From Oceanihabitans iliipiscarium (GTDB lineage Bacteria > Bacteroidota > Bacteroidia > Flavobacteriales > Flavobacteriaceae): a DNA stretch of 64,000 nt. The stretch is from NCBI RefSeq assembly GCF_042686125.1, contig NZ_JBHUOV010000001.1, forward strand, positions 620,001 through 684,000, given 5' to 3'. A program made the position numbers and the translations under genes. Under the pieces are notes generated by a model that had not been told where the DNA came from, made no database searches, and worked only from the letters and a program-made list of their open reading frames with translations. Shown here in pieces: positions 26,817 through 35,509 of this stretch (position 1 is its first letter; the number at the start of each line of letters is the position of its first letter).

Positions 26817-27399
26817 GCTTCCCTTTATTCCATCCGTGTTTCCCTAAGTACTGGTTTCCGCTTTCTACTGCGCCTTCTTCAATAGAAGTGCCCATCGAAT
26901 CGTTCCAACGGTTCAGGTAACCAAAGAGTGAAATCACACCAAGCATCTCTACAATTTCACCTTCATCCCAATATTCATGTAGTCGTTTTTGTATGGTTTC
27001 ATCAACGGCATTTGGGACTTGACTTGCTGCCAAACTAAAATCTAAAGCAGCACGTTCTGCTTCAGAAAACGAAGGATGTGTTCTGTATTCCCAAATGCTG
27101 TCTAATTGTTCTTGCTCTGCGCCATAACGTTCTGCGGCACGAATTGCATGTGCCTGACAATACCTGCAACCAGTCGCATTACTACTTACCCAAGCAATCA
27201 TTCGTTTTAAGGCAGAGGTCACACGACCTTCATTTGCCATAACAGCTTTATTTAAGTTTATAAAAGCTTTTGAAATTGCAGGACGACGCTGCATGGTTAA
27301 TACCGAATTTGGACAAAATCCAAGTGTTTCGTTAAAGAATTCTGCGAGTTGTTTGGTTTCTAAATCATGGTCTGCAGATAATGGTGTAACTAATGGCAT
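26809..27399 (-). CDS. Carboxymuconolactone decarboxylase/AhpD-like protein
   Basis: A 196-residue alkylhydroperoxidase-D-fold protein. The family motif CRYCQAHAIRAAE has the redox CxxC pair and downstream histidine of AhpD; the helical core runs from FNETLGFCPNSVLTM to LGVISLFGYLNRWND. The start at 27399 is preferred over an upstream ATG at 27645, because that extension of 82 residues would be encoded antisense to the OsmC gene. It faces the OsmC gene across 55 bp, so both may answer to oxidative stress. Reductase partner not seen. Confidence 0.86.
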   Translation of the reverse strand: MPLVTPLSADHDLETKQLAEFFNETLGFCPNSVLTMQRRPAISKAFINLNKAVMANEGRVTSALKRMIAWVSSNATGCRYCQAHAIRAAERYGAEQEQLDSIWEYRTHPSFSEAERAALDFSLAASQVPNAVDETIQKRLHEYWDEGEIVEMLGVISLFGYLNRWNDSMGTSIEEGAVESGNQYLGKHGWNKGKHA

Positions 27400-27416
27400 A
27401 GTATTATTTTTAATGG

Positions 27417-27424
27417 TATTTTTG
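27417..27424 (+). promoter_or_regulatory. Candidate -7 box for the OsmC-family gene
   Basis: TATTTTTG fits TAnnTTTG exactly, 30 nt before the OsmC ATG in the divergent intergenic region; no TTG at consensus distance. Confidence 0.3.
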
Positions 27425-27454
27425 AATGAACAAGTAACAAAAAAAACTTCACAT

Positions 27455-27877
27455 ATGGCAGATAAAATAACAACACAATGGAAAGGTAATATGGTATTTG
27501 AGTCTGATAACCCAAGATGGCCATCCATTATGATGGATGCTTCAAAAGACTTTGGAGGTACTGGTTCTGGAATGGCACCTAAGGCAATGATGCTATCGTC
27601 TTTAGCTGGTTGTTCTGGTTTAGATGTGGTTTCGGTTTTAGGCAAAATGAAAGTCGATATTGATGATTTTAAAATGATTGTTGAAGGTGAGCTTACCGAC
27701 GAACACCCAAAATATTATCATACTGTTTCTGTAGAATATCATTTTTATGGTGATGACTTAAATGAGTCTAAAATCAAAAAAGCAGTCGACCTATCTGTTG
27801 AGAAATATTGTGGTGTCATGGAAATGTTTCGACAGTTTGCTAAGGTGAAAACATCTATTCATTATCACAATAATTAG
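27455..27877 (+). CDS. OsmC family peroxiredoxin-like protein
   Basis: A 140-residue OsmC-fold protein that would reduce organic hydroperoxides or other thiol-reactive compounds. Two conserved cysteines are in LAGCSGLDVVSVLGKMK and VEKYCGVMEMF. The KAMMLSSLAGCSG helix is typical. The start ATG at 27455 begins MADKITTQWKGNM; an earlier in-frame ATG at 27293 would overlap the divergent AhpD-like gene and is rejected. Followed 22 bp later by recJ. Confidence 0.9.
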   Translation: MADKITTQWKGNMVFESDNPRWPSIMMDASKDFGGTGSGMAPKAMMLSSLAGCSGLDVVSVLGKMKVDIDDFKMIVEGELTDEHPKYYHTVSVEYHFYGDDLNESKIKKAVDLSVEKYCGVMEMFRQFAKVKTSIHYHNN

Positions 27878-27899
27878 AGAATATTTTCTATATTAGCAT

Positions 27900-29591
27900 A
27901 TGCGCTGGACTCTAAAACCAAAACCAGAAGCTGAAAAAGTGGCTTCATTAAAAAAAGCACTTCAAGTTGATGATGTTGTTACAACGCTTTTATTACAGCG
28001 TGGAATTGATAATTATGAAGCCGCTAAAACCTTTTTTAGACCAAGCCTAAATGATTTACACGATCCATTCTTAATGAAAGACATGGATAAAGCTGTTAAA
28101 AGGGTGGAGTCTGCACTTCTTCAAAATGAAAATATATTAGTTTTTGGAGATTATGATGTAGATGGCACGTCTTCAGTTGCATTAATGTCTTCTTATCTAA
28201 AGACAAAAACAGATAGTGTCGCAACGTATATTCCAGATCGCTATGATGAAGGTTATGGTATTTCCTATAAAGGCATCGATTTTGCTCATGACAATGAATT
28301 TTCACTAATTATTGCTTTAGATTGTGGTGTTAAAGCGATTGATAAAGTGGCATATGCTAAAGAAAAAGGTATCGATTTTATTATTTGTGATCATCATAGA
28401 CCAGGAAATGAATTGCCAAATGCCATTGCTGTTTTAGATCCAAAACGAGAGGATTGCGAGTATCCTTATAAAGAACTTTGTGGTTGTGGCGTTGGCTTCA
28501 AACTTATTCAAGCCCTAGCGTCTAAAGACGGAAGAAATGTTGAAGATTTAGTAACGTATTTAGATTTAGTGGCAACGGCTATTGGTGCAGATATTGTGCC
28601 TATTACAGGAGAAAACAGAGTGTTAGCGTATTTTGGTATGCAAGTCATTAATGCTAATCCAAGACCAGGAATTCAAGCAATTATTAATCAGGTCAAAAAA
28701 GAAGAGCTTACCATTACTGATGTAGTGTTTATTGTTGCACCAAGAATTAATGCTGCAGGACGAATGAAGCATGGCAATTATGCGGTGACCTTATTAACCG
28801 AAACAGATACTTTTTTAGCTGAACAATACGCTGAAGAAATAGAAAATTTTAATTCAGACCGACGCGAAGCTGATAAACGCATAACAGAAGAAGCGCTTCA
28901 GCTTATTGAAGAGCAAGACGAGCAAGAGCGATTTACAACAGTTGTGTATCAGGAGACTTGGCATAAAGGTGTTATTGGTATAGTTGCTTCTCGACTTATA
29001 GAAACCTACTACAGACCAACATTGGTATTTACAAAAAGTGGTGATAAATTAGCCGCTTCAGCACGATCAGTTTCTGGGTTTGATGTGTATAATGCTTTGG
29101 AAGCATGCGCAGAACATATTGATCAATTTGGAGGTCATAAATATGCTGCAGGTTTAACGCTTAAAGAAGAAAATTATGAAGCGTTTAAACAAGCCTTTGA
29201 AGATGAGGTTTCTAAAACGATAGATAAATCGTTATTAATCCCAGAAGTTAAAGTCGATATGAAAATTGATTTATCTGAGGTAAATGATAAACTATGGCGT
29301 ATTATTAAACAGTTTGCGCCTTTCGGACCAGGAAATATGACCCCAATTTTTATGACAGATTATTTAAAAGACACTGGTTATGGAAAATGTGTTGGTGAAG
29401 ACGATAAGCATTTACGCGTCACAGTAACACAAACTGGAAAAGAAAAACTTGTGTGTATTGGCTTTGGTTTAGGAGATAAGTTAGATGTTGTTTCTAATAG
29501 AAAATTCTTTAAAGCAGTTTATTCGATAGATGAAAACCATTGGCAAGGCAATGTGTCCTTACAACTAAAATTAAGAGACATTAAAGCCTAA
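27900..29591 (+). CDS. recJ: Single-stranded-DNA-specific 5'-3' exonuclease
   Basis: RecJ degrades single-stranded DNA 5' to 3' in recombination and mismatch repair. 563 residues, normal size. DHH-domain motifs: FGDYDVDGTSSVALM, CDHHRPGNELP, a CGCGVGFKLIQ segment, and PRINAAGRMKHG; then the DHHA1 motif GGHKYAAGLTL. C-terminal OB-like domain follows. Four bp separate it from the MFS gene, so both are probably one transcript. Confidence 0.96.
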   Translation: MRWTLKPKPEAEKVASLKKALQVDDVVTTLLLQRGIDNYEAAKTFFRPSLNDLHDPFLMKDMDKAVKRVESALLQNENILVFGDYDVDGTSSVALMSSYLKTKTDSVATYIPDRYDEGYGISYKGIDFAHDNEFSLIIALDCGVKAIDKVAYAKEKGIDFIICDHHRPGNELPNAIAVLDPKREDCEYPYKELCGCGVGFKLIQALASKDGRNVEDLVTYLDLVATAIGADIVPITGENRVLAYFGMQVINANPRPGIQAIINQVKKEELTITDVVFIVAPRINAAGRMKHGNYAVTLLTETDTFLAEQYAEEIENFNSDRREADKRITEEALQLIEEQDEQERFTTVVYQETWHKGVIGIVASRLIETYYRPTLVFTKSGDKLAASARSVSGFDVYNALEACAEHIDQFGGHKYAAGLTLKEENYEAFKQAFEDEVSKTIDKSLLIPEVKVDMKIDLSEVNDKLWRIIKQFAPFGPGNMTPIFMTDYLKDTGYGKCVGEDDKHLRVTVTQTGKEKLVCIGFGLGDKLDVVSNRKFFKAVYSIDENHWQGNVSLQLKLRDIKA

Positions 29592-29594
29592 TAT

Positions 29595-30863
29595 ATGTCC
29601 AAGAAAGATCCATACGCTGCATTACGAATTAAGGAATTCAACATTTTTTTAGTCTTACGATTTGCTTTAGTTTTTGCTTGGTCTATGCAATTTATTGTGA
29701 TTGAATGGCAAGTCTATAGTATCACTAAAGACCCTTTATCTTTAGGAATTATTGGGCTTATGGAAATTATCCCAGCACTATCTATGGCTTTGTTTGCAGG
29801 GCATATTGTAGATCAAAAGGAGAAACGAAATCTTTTAGCTATATGCATTGCTTTATTTTCGTTGATTAGTTTAGGCTTGTTTTTACTCACTTGGCCAAAA
29901 ATTGTAGAGGATTGGTCTACAAAAACTGTTTTGTACTCTATTTATGCTTTAGTGTTTTTTGGTGGTTTTTTACGCTCGTTTTTTGGGCCAACTATTTTTT
30001 CATTAATCGCTCTAATTGTTCCTAAAAAAGTATATCCAAATGCAGCAACTTGGAGCAGTTCAACCTGGCAAATGGCAAGTGTTCTTGGTCCAGCAACAGC
30101 AGGAGTTTTAATCAGCTTTATTGGTGTACACTGGTCTTTATGTATTGTATTTGGTTTGGTTATGTTTTCACTGATTGTGTTATTTCAAATAAAAAAGAAG
30201 CCAATTTTAAACCCAAAAATTGGAGAACCTGTAATGCAAAGTCTAAAGGAAGGTTTACGTTTTGTGTTTAAAACCAAAGCCATATTAGGTGCTTTAACTT
30301 TAGATATGGTCGCTGTACTTTTTGGTGGAGCAGTTGCTTTATTACCTGTTTTTGCCCAAGATATCTTAAAAGTTGGCAGTGAAGGTTTTGGGGTCCTTCG
30401 TGCTGCACCAGCTGTTGGAGCATTTTTAACAATGTTGATTACGGCCTATATTCCGATTAGTAAAAACGCAGGAATGAAACTACTAGTTGCTATTTTTGGT
30501 TTTGGAGTTTGTATTATAGTATTTGGATTATCTTCTATATTTTGGATTAGTGTTGTTGCTTTGTTTTTTAGTGGTGTTACAGATGGTGTGTCTATGGTGA
30601 TAAGGCAAACCATTTTACAAATAAAAACACCAGATAATATGCGAGGCCGTGTGTCTTCTGTTAACTCGATGTTTGTTGGTTCATCTAATGAACTTGGTGC
30701 TTTTGAAAGTGGTCTAACAGCAAAATTGATGGGTACTGTGACTGCAGTAGTTTTTGGAGGAACCATGACGTTAATTACTGTATTTACAACAGGAATTATA
30801 TCACCTACATTTAGAAAACTGGACTTAACAAAAGATTTGGAAGCACACGAAAATGATGATTAG
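29595..30863 (+). CDS. MFS transporter
   Basis: A 422-residue integral membrane transporter of the major facilitator superfamily with about 12 predicted transmembrane helices and the loop-2/3 signature GHIVDQKEKRNLL (motif A-like). Resembles drug/macrolide-efflux MFS proteins; substrate unknown. Co-transcribed with recJ, 3 bp after its stop. The stop overlaps the lpxH stop by 4 bp on the other strand (convergent). Confidence 0.9.
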   Translation: MSKKDPYAALRIKEFNIFLVLRFALVFAWSMQFIVIEWQVYSITKDPLSLGIIGLMEIIPALSMALFAGHIVDQKEKRNLLAICIALFSLISLGLFLLTWPKIVEDWSTKTVLYSIYALVFFGGFLRSFFGPTIFSLIALIVPKKVYPNAATWSSSTWQMASVLGPATAGVLISFIGVHWSLCIVFGLVMFSLIVLFQIKKKPILNPKIGEPVMQSLKEGLRFVFKTKAILGALTLDMVAVLFGGAVALLPVFAQDILKVGSEGFGVLRAAPAVGAFLTMLITAYIPISKNAGMKLLVAIFGFGVCIIVFGLSSIFWISVVALFFSGVTDGVSMVIRQTILQIKTPDNMRGRVSSVNSMFVGSSNELGAFESGLTAKLMGTVTAVVFGGTMTLITVFTTGIISPTFRKLDLTKDLEAHENDD

Positions 30864-31633
30864 TATTCTTTTAGCGACATCTTTTCGCCATCAAAAACTC
30901 CATAAGTGTAATAAGAAATCCAATCACCAAGATTAATGTATTTCGAGTTGTTTCCTAAATCAATGTTTAGTGGTAAATGTCTGTGGCCAAACACAAAATA
31001 ATCTCTGTGTTTGTCTTCTAGTTTACGTTTGCAATACTGCACAAGCCACTCGTTATCTTCACCTAAAAAATTAGCATCTTCATCACCTGAAATGAGTTTG
31101 TTTTTCACCGACATATAATGCCCTAATCGCATTCCGAAGTCTGGATGTAATACACGCTTAAACAACCATTGACATAACGGATTAGTAAATACTTTTTTCA
31201 TGCGTTTATAGCCTTTGTCTCCAGGACCTAAGCCGTCTCCATGACCAATAAAAAAAGAGGTATTATTAAAAGTGAATTCTTGCGGTTTATGATAAACAGG
31301 AATATGGAGTTCTTCTTCAAAATAGCCATTCATCCATAGGTCATGATTACCTACAAAATAATAAATAGGAATTCCAGAATCACTTATCTCTGCAAGCTTC
31401 CCAAGTGTTCTAGTAAATCCTTTCGGAACAACGCGTTTGTATTCCATCCAAAAATCAAACAAATCACCTAGTAAAAAAATGGCAGCAGCATCTTGTTTGA
31501 TCTCGTCTAACCAAGCAACAAACTTTTTTTCGCGAGGCAAAGACACTTTTTTTGTGGGAGCCCCAAGATGATTATCGCTTGCGAAGTATATTTTCTTTCC
31601 TTGCGAAATAGATATGTGTATTGGTTTATTCAT
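30860..31633 (-). CDS. lpxH: UDP-2,3-diacylglucosamine diphosphatase
   Basis: Cleaves UDP-2,3-diacylglucosamine to lipid X in lipid A synthesis, at the inner-membrane cytoplasmic face. Calcineurin-like metallophosphatase motifs: FASDNHLG (D-x-H), LGDLFDFWMEY, VGNHDLWM, GHGDGLGPGD and VFGHRHLPL. The start at 31633 (MNKPIHISISQG) is preferred over an ATG 24 nt upstream. It overlaps the queD stop by 8 bp (ATGAATAA). At 257 residues it is in family range. Last gene of a five-gene minus-strand operon. Confidence 0.9.
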   Translation of the reverse strand: MNKPIHISISQGKKIYFASDNHLGAPTKKVSLPREKKFVAWLDEIKQDAAAIFLLGDLFDFWMEYKRVVPKGFTRTLGKLAEISDSGIPIYYFVGNHDLWMNGYFEEELHIPVYHKPQEFTFNNTSFFIGHGDGLGPGDKGYKRMKKVFTNPLCQWLFKRVLHPDFGMRLGHYMSVKNKLISGDEDANFLGEDNEWLVQYCKRKLEDKHRDYFVFGHRHLPLNIDLGNNSKYINLGDWISYYTYGVFDGEKMSLKEY

Positions 31634-32078
31634 TATCGCTAGCATACCATTCAGCATAAGAGGTTGCTGTTTCTTGAAGTTTAAGTGCGTAAAGTTTTAT
31701 GTTTTCTGGTAAGCGTCTTTTTATTTTAGAGGCAAAATCAATAACCATCATTTCACTAGTAGGTTGGTAATTAACCAAAAGCACATTATGCTCTCTATCT
31801 TTTAGCTCTTTAGCTAATTCAACATGTGGTGTATTTTTGTTAAATACTGTGGCATGATCGAATACGTCAACAATTTCTTCTTTCACTATTTTTTTTAGAT
31901 CACTAAAGTCTATAACCATTCCGAATTTCACATTAGAATTGTCAGCAATAGGTTGTCCGATTACAGTTACAGATAATTTGTAGCTATGTCCATGAACATT
32001 TTTACACTTACCATCATAGCCATAAAGGGCATGACCAGTTTCAAAAGAAAATTGTTTTGTAATTCTAATTTTACTCAT
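31626..32078 (-). CDS. queD: 6-carboxytetrahydropterin synthase
   Basis: Converts 7,8-dihydroneopterin triphosphate to 6-carboxytetrahydropterin in queuosine/archaeosine-type tRNA modification. 150 residues. Zinc-ligand and catalytic features: FETGHALYGYDGKCKNVHGHSYKL (Cys followed by HxH) and the DFSDLK and DHATVFN strands. The start overlaps the stop of the preceding small open frame by one base (TAATG); translationally coupled. No other queuosine genes nearby. Confidence 0.93.
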   Translation of the reverse strand: MSKIRITKQFSFETGHALYGYDGKCKNVHGHSYKLSVTVIGQPIADNSNVKFGMVIDFSDLKKIVKEEIVDVFDHATVFNKNTPHVELAKELKDREHNVLLVNYQPTSEMMVIDFASKIKRRLPENIKLYALKLQETATSYAEWYASDNE

Positions 32079-32176
32079 TATCTGCGTTTGTTTCTATTTA
32101 TGATATAAATAACGATTAAAGCCAATCCTAATATAAGAAACAGGCCATTTCCGCTTAAAAAACTAAGGACATCCAT
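32078..32176 (-). CDS. 32-residue single-pass membrane peptide
   Basis: Small open frame reading MDVLSFLSGN, then a ~17-residue hydrophobic helix (LFLILGLALIVIYII) and a basic tail (NRNKRR). Its stop shares one base with the queD start (TAATG). The ATG lies one base after the stop of the next upstream small gene. Topology suggests N-out, C-in. The tight spacing and clean hydrophobic segment argue for real translation; family unknown. It is missed by ordinary length cut-offs. Confidence 0.6.
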   Translation of the reverse strand: MDVLSFLSGNGLFLILGLALIVIYIINRNKRR

Positions 32177-32177
32177 A

Positions 32178-32351
32178 TTACTCTTTTTTAATTTTGTTTT
32201 TATTATATATAAAAATAAAATATGCAATGGCTACTAATATAACAAAAGGAAGCAAAGAACCAATGAACACGCCTATTTCATAAGAAGAATCTGGAGCGTT
32301 GTTAATTTTCTCATTAATATCAACATTCTGTAAAAAACAAAAAAGCGCCAT
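32178..32351 (-). CDS. 57-residue single-pass membrane protein
   Basis: Small open frame: MALFCFLQNVDINEKINNAP, then one hydrophobic helix (IGVFIGSLLPFVILVAIAYFIFIY) and a lysine-rich tail (NKNKIKKE), so probably N-out/C-in in the inner membrane. It starts 25 bp after the MATE stop and ends 1 base before the 32-residue gene, so it sits inside the MATE-queD-lpxH transcript. No family recognised; may be an accessory subunit or membrane-anchoring peptide. Confidence 0.62.
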   Translation of the reverse strand: MALFCFLQNVDINEKINNAPDSSYEIGVFIGSLLPFVILVAIAYFIFIYNKNKIKKE

Positions 32352-32376
32352 TATATTAAATTATGTGCTCTCAAAG

Positions 32377-33711
32377 TTACGTCTTTTGAGAAAGCGGTAA
32401 AAATTCTTTTCTAAATTTTATGATTAATGGTAAACCTCTGGCAATGATCCATAGTGTTAGAGCAATAAAAATAGCGAATAATTTATAGTCTAGACGATCT
32501 AACCAAAATAGTACAGGAATAAAAACTAAAAACGTGGATAGTAAGAGTACATTCCTAAGGGTTTTCATTTTACCAAGACCTTTAAATATCCCATCAAAAA
32601 TAAAGGCTAAAGCACATAGAGGTTGCATTAGTAAGACTACCCAGAACACATTATAAAATTCATTTAAAACCTCACGATCTTTGGTGAAAATTGTTCCTAA
32701 AGGATAGTACAGTAAAGCGCCTAATAAGGCAATGATAACACCTATAATAACTCCATATTTAATAAGCTTATTGCTTAAAGCTAAAAGTGTTTTATACTCT
32801 TTACCTCCCAATAATTTTCCAGATAAAATATTACCAGCACTTGCATAACCATCAATAATAAAGGCGCCAAGAAACCATAAGTTTATAGCAATAGTATATG
32901 CTGCAATATATTCTTTTCCATAGCTTGTTGAAAATGAGCTAGCAAAATATAAAGTCACATTTAAAGCTATTGTTCTTACAAAAAGGTTTAGAATCATTCC
33001 TATAAAACGTTTAATTTCATTATTAAACGGAAGACTAAAACGTAGAGGAATATTGGTTTTATTTAGTAAATAGTAGGCTGAGAACAGTGCCATTAAAAGT
33101 TGGGCTGCAACACTTGCATAAGCAGCGCCTTCAATATGCATTGCAGGAATATAGCCTTCAATTCCATAAACTAAGATAAAGTCTAAAACAATATTTGCCC
33201 CAGCACCTACACTAGCGATAATCATTGGATAAAATGTGTTTTGCAGTCCTCTAAAAGTGCCAAAAACAGCTATTGTAAATAGCGTAAAAGGAAACCCAAA
33301 CACACGAATTCTATAATAATCTACACTTAAATCTAAAATTAAATCAGAGGCATTATAGAGTTTAAAAATACTTTGAGCAAAAGGATAAGTTCCTATGATA
33401 ATTAAAATGCTTAAAGATGTGACTATAAAAATAGCTTGAGCTGGTAGGTTTTTTACTGCATTAATGTTATTAGCACCAACATATTGTGACACTATTGATG
33501 AGATAGCACTTCTGGTTTGCCCTAAAACCCAAATAAGCATAGAAATAAATGCGCCAACAATGCCTACAGCAGCTAAAGATTCGGTTGCATTAACACTAAT
33601 ATTACCCACTATAGCAGTATCTGTAATAGATAGAATAGGTTCTGATATTCCAGAAATTAAAGCAGGAATAGCTAGTTTATTAATATGTTTTAAGCTAATA
33701 TTTGTGATCAA
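32377..33711 (-). CDS. MATE family efflux transporter
   Basis: A 444-residue multidrug/toxic-compound extrusion transporter with about 12 predicted transmembrane helices in two homologous halves. It starts with a short basic helix (ISLKHINKLAIPALISGIS) and has characteristic small-residue motifs such as LAAVGIVGAFISML. Cation-coupled export of drugs or metabolites; substrate unknown. Probable first gene of the operon with two small membrane peptides, queD and lpxH, an unusual grouping. Confidence 0.92.
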   Translation of the reverse strand: MITNISLKHINKLAIPALISGISEPILSITDTAIVGNISVNATESLAAVGIVGAFISMLIWVLGQTRSAISSIVSQYVGANNINAVKNLPAQAIFIVTSLSILIIIGTYPFAQSIFKLYNASDLILDLSVDYYRIRVFGFPFTLFTIAVFGTFRGLQNTFYPMIIASVGAGANIVLDFILVYGIEGYIPAMHIEGAAYASVAAQLLMALFSAYYLLNKTNIPLRFSLPFNNEIKRFIGMILNLFVRTIALNVTLYFASSFSTSYGKEYIAAYTIAINLWFLGAFIIDGYASAGNILSGKLLGGKEYKTLLALSNKLIKYGVIIGVIIALLGALLYYPLGTIFTKDREVLNEFYNVFWVVLLMQPLCALAFIFDGIFKGLGKMKTLRNVLLLSTFLVFIPVLFWLDRLDYKLFAIFIALTLWIIARGLPLIIKFRKEFLPLSQKT

Positions 33712-33766
33712 TTATAGAATTTTGTTTTAGAGATTATAAAGGTCGTAACTTTTAGTATAAAATCAG

Positions 33767-33774
33767 TATTTTTG
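33767..33774 (+). promoter_or_regulatory. Candidate -7 box for the universal stress protein gene
   Basis: TATTTTTG exactly fits TAnnTTTG, 19 nt before the ATG; the -33 region lacks a clear TTG. Shares the divergent region with the MATE gene. Confidence 0.32.
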
Positions 33775-33793
33775 CTATCTAAATAAAGATATA

Positions 33794-34588
33794 ATGAAGA
33801 ATATTTTAGTTCCTATAGGTTCGTCTAAAAATGCGATAAACACTTTACAATATGCTATTCATTTTGCAGAAGTAGTTAATGCAAATGTTTTTGTATTTAG
33901 GGCGTTTAGCTTAGCCGCAAGAGCTGGCGCTATAATTAACGTAGATGAAATTGTAGCCAGAGAACAAATGGCAGCTGTAAAAGAAATTGTTGATCAAGTA
34001 GATAGGAAAAATATAGAAGTAAAGGTGATTTCTGCTAAAGGAAATGTTATAGATAGTATTGAAACTGTAGATAAAGAATTAGGTGTAGATTTAATTATAG
34101 TAGGCCCAAGACCAAATGATTTACAAGAGTCTTATTATTTAGGAAGAACTACAGGAAGTATAGTGAAACAAACTGAAATACCAGTATTAATAGTTCCTGA
34201 TGGTTATAGTTTTAAGCCTATAAAAAAGATTTTAACGGCTATAAAATCAGGAGTAATTAGCCAAAAAAGTGCATTAAAACCCTTAGAAGACATTATAGAA
34301 ATTTTTGAAGCAAAAATGCATTTATTACAAGTTAAAACACAAGACTTTTTGCCTGAAGACCTTGAGTTTTATAGTGAGTTAGCAGCAATAACCTCCTCTT
34401 ACAATAGTTCTGAAAACGCCACCTTGTTTCAAGGTGTATTAGAGCATTTAAACAAACAAAATCCAGATATATTATGTGTTTTTAGACGTAAGCGTGGGTT
34501 TTTCAAGAAGCTTTTAGAGCAGAATATGATTAAAAAAGTAGAATTTGAAAGTCGTATTCCGCTTTTAGTTTTAAAAGGAGCTGAATAA
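33794..34588 (+). CDS. Universal stress protein (tandem UspA-like)
   Basis: A 264-residue cytoplasmic protein. The first half is a complete UspA-like domain: ILVPIGSSKNAINTLQYAI near the N-terminus and an ATP-loop-like GRTTGSIVKQTEIPVLIV (about 113-135). The second half is a more divergent, degenerate Usp domain lacking a clear nucleotide loop. Role in stress survival is inferred from the family. Followed after 5 bp by tRNA-Ala on the same strand. Confidence 0.88.
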   Translation: MKNILVPIGSSKNAINTLQYAIHFAEVVNANVFVFRAFSLAARAGAIINVDEIVAREQMAAVKEIVDQVDRKNIEVKVISAKGNVIDSIETVDKELGVDLIIVGPRPNDLQESYYLGRTTGSIVKQTEIPVLIVPDGYSFKPIKKILTAIKSGVISQKSALKPLEDIIEIFEAKMHLLQVKTQDFLPEDLEFYSELAAITSSYNSSENATLFQGVLEHLNKQNPDILCVFRRKRGFFKKLLEQNMIKKVEFESRIPLLVLKGAE

Positions 34589-34593
34589 AATCT

Positions 34594-34667
34594 GGGGCAT
34601 TAGCTCAGTTGGCTAGAGCGTTTGGCTGGCAGCCAAGAGGCCAAGGGTTCGACTCCCTTATGCTCCA
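34594..34667 (+). tRNA. tRNA-Ala (anticodon GGC)
   Basis: A full cloverleaf: acceptor arms GGGGCAT/ATGCTCC with the alanine-specific G3-U70 pair, D-loop AGTTGGCTA, anticodon loop CTGGCAG (anticodon GGC) on stem TTTGG/CCAAG, T-arm AAGGG/CCCTT with loop TTCGACT, discriminator A. CCA is not encoded. Its last ~10 nt overlap the end of the convergent hydrolase CDS. Confidence 0.93.
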
Positions 34668-35509
34668 CTATCTTTTATAAAACTAATGCTTTTTGTTACT
34701 ACTTTTTGAAGTGCAGAAGGCATTTCTTTTTCTAGCCAAGGGTGTAATGCATTAAACACATGATTACTATCGCTAATTTTGAATAATTGACTATTTAAGT
34801 TCCAAGAATGTAGGTTTTTAGCTTCTACAAATAAAACTGAAGGATCGTTTTCAGCATGAATAATAAGATAAGGAATGTTAATTTTTTTAGTTGCTAGTTC
34901 AATATTTAAGCGTTTTTCATTGGCTTTAAAATCTTCATAAAACTGATAGTTGTGAGGCATTTGTTGCTTAGTTCTTCCGTTTAAAACATACTTTACACCA
35001 TTTTTTTTCCACAATTCTAAGTCGCCTGTTGTAGAAGTGCGTTTACCAAAACTAGACACACTAGCCCAAGTAACGAGTTTGGTTATCCTAGAATCTTCAG
35101 ATGCTTTTATGATAGAAATGCCTCCACCTCGAGAATGTCCGATTAGGGTGATATGATTAAAATCGATTTCATTTTTAAACGCATTATTTTCAGATAGAAG
35201 ATGATTTAATATGTCATCAAGATCTTCAAGTTCTTTAGAATAATTGTTTTCTGCAAAGGTGTTCAAATCTGGAAAATCAATAGGGTTTTCTATTGTTCCA
35301 CCATTATGAGAAAAGTTAAATTTCACAAAAAACAAATATGCTTCACAAAAGGCTTCAGCGATTAAGTCCCAACTTCCCCAATCTTTAAATCCTTTATAAC
35401 CATGACAAAATATAACCAGTGGTTTTTGCTGACCATCAGTTTTAAAAAAGGCATCCCAAACAATGGGCTTTTTTGAATCTCTAGATAGAACCAAATTTTT
35501 ATAAGTCAT
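34658..35509 (-). CDS. Alpha/beta hydrolase family protein
   Basis: A 283-residue esterase/dienelactone-hydrolase-like enzyme. N-terminal VIFCHGYKGFKDWGSWD (oxyanion region), nucleophile elbow GHSRGGG around residue 124, aspartate in IIHAENDPSVLF and histidine in SDSNHVFNALHPW complete the triad. No signal peptide; cytoplasmic. Substrate unknown. The start shares one base with the AddB-like stop (TAATG). The stop codon lies inside the 3' end of the oppositely directed tRNA-Ala gene. Confidence 0.87.
   Translation of the reverse strand: MTYKNLVLSRDSKKPIVWDAFFKTDGQQKPLVIFCHGYKGFKDWGSWDLIAEAFCEAYLFFVKFNFSHNGGTIENPIDFPDLNTFAENNYSKELEDLDDILNHLLSENNAFKNEIDFNHITLIGHSRGGGISIIKASEDSRITKLVTWASVSSFGKRTSTTGDLELWKKNGVKYVLNGRTKQQMPHNYQFYEDFKANEKRLNIELATKKINIPYLIIHAENDPSVLFVEAKNLHSWNLNSQLFKISDSNHVFNALHPWLEKEMPSALQKVVTKSISFIKDSGA

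Noticed and set aside
27293..27454. Longer N-terminus for the OsmC gene starting at 27293
   Set aside because: It would overlap the divergent AhpD-like gene by about 100 bp and adds residues unlike an OsmC N-terminus.
27400..27645. 82-residue N-terminal extension of the AhpD-like protein
   Set aside because: It reads antisense through the OsmC coding region; the ATG at 27399 gives the family's usual start.
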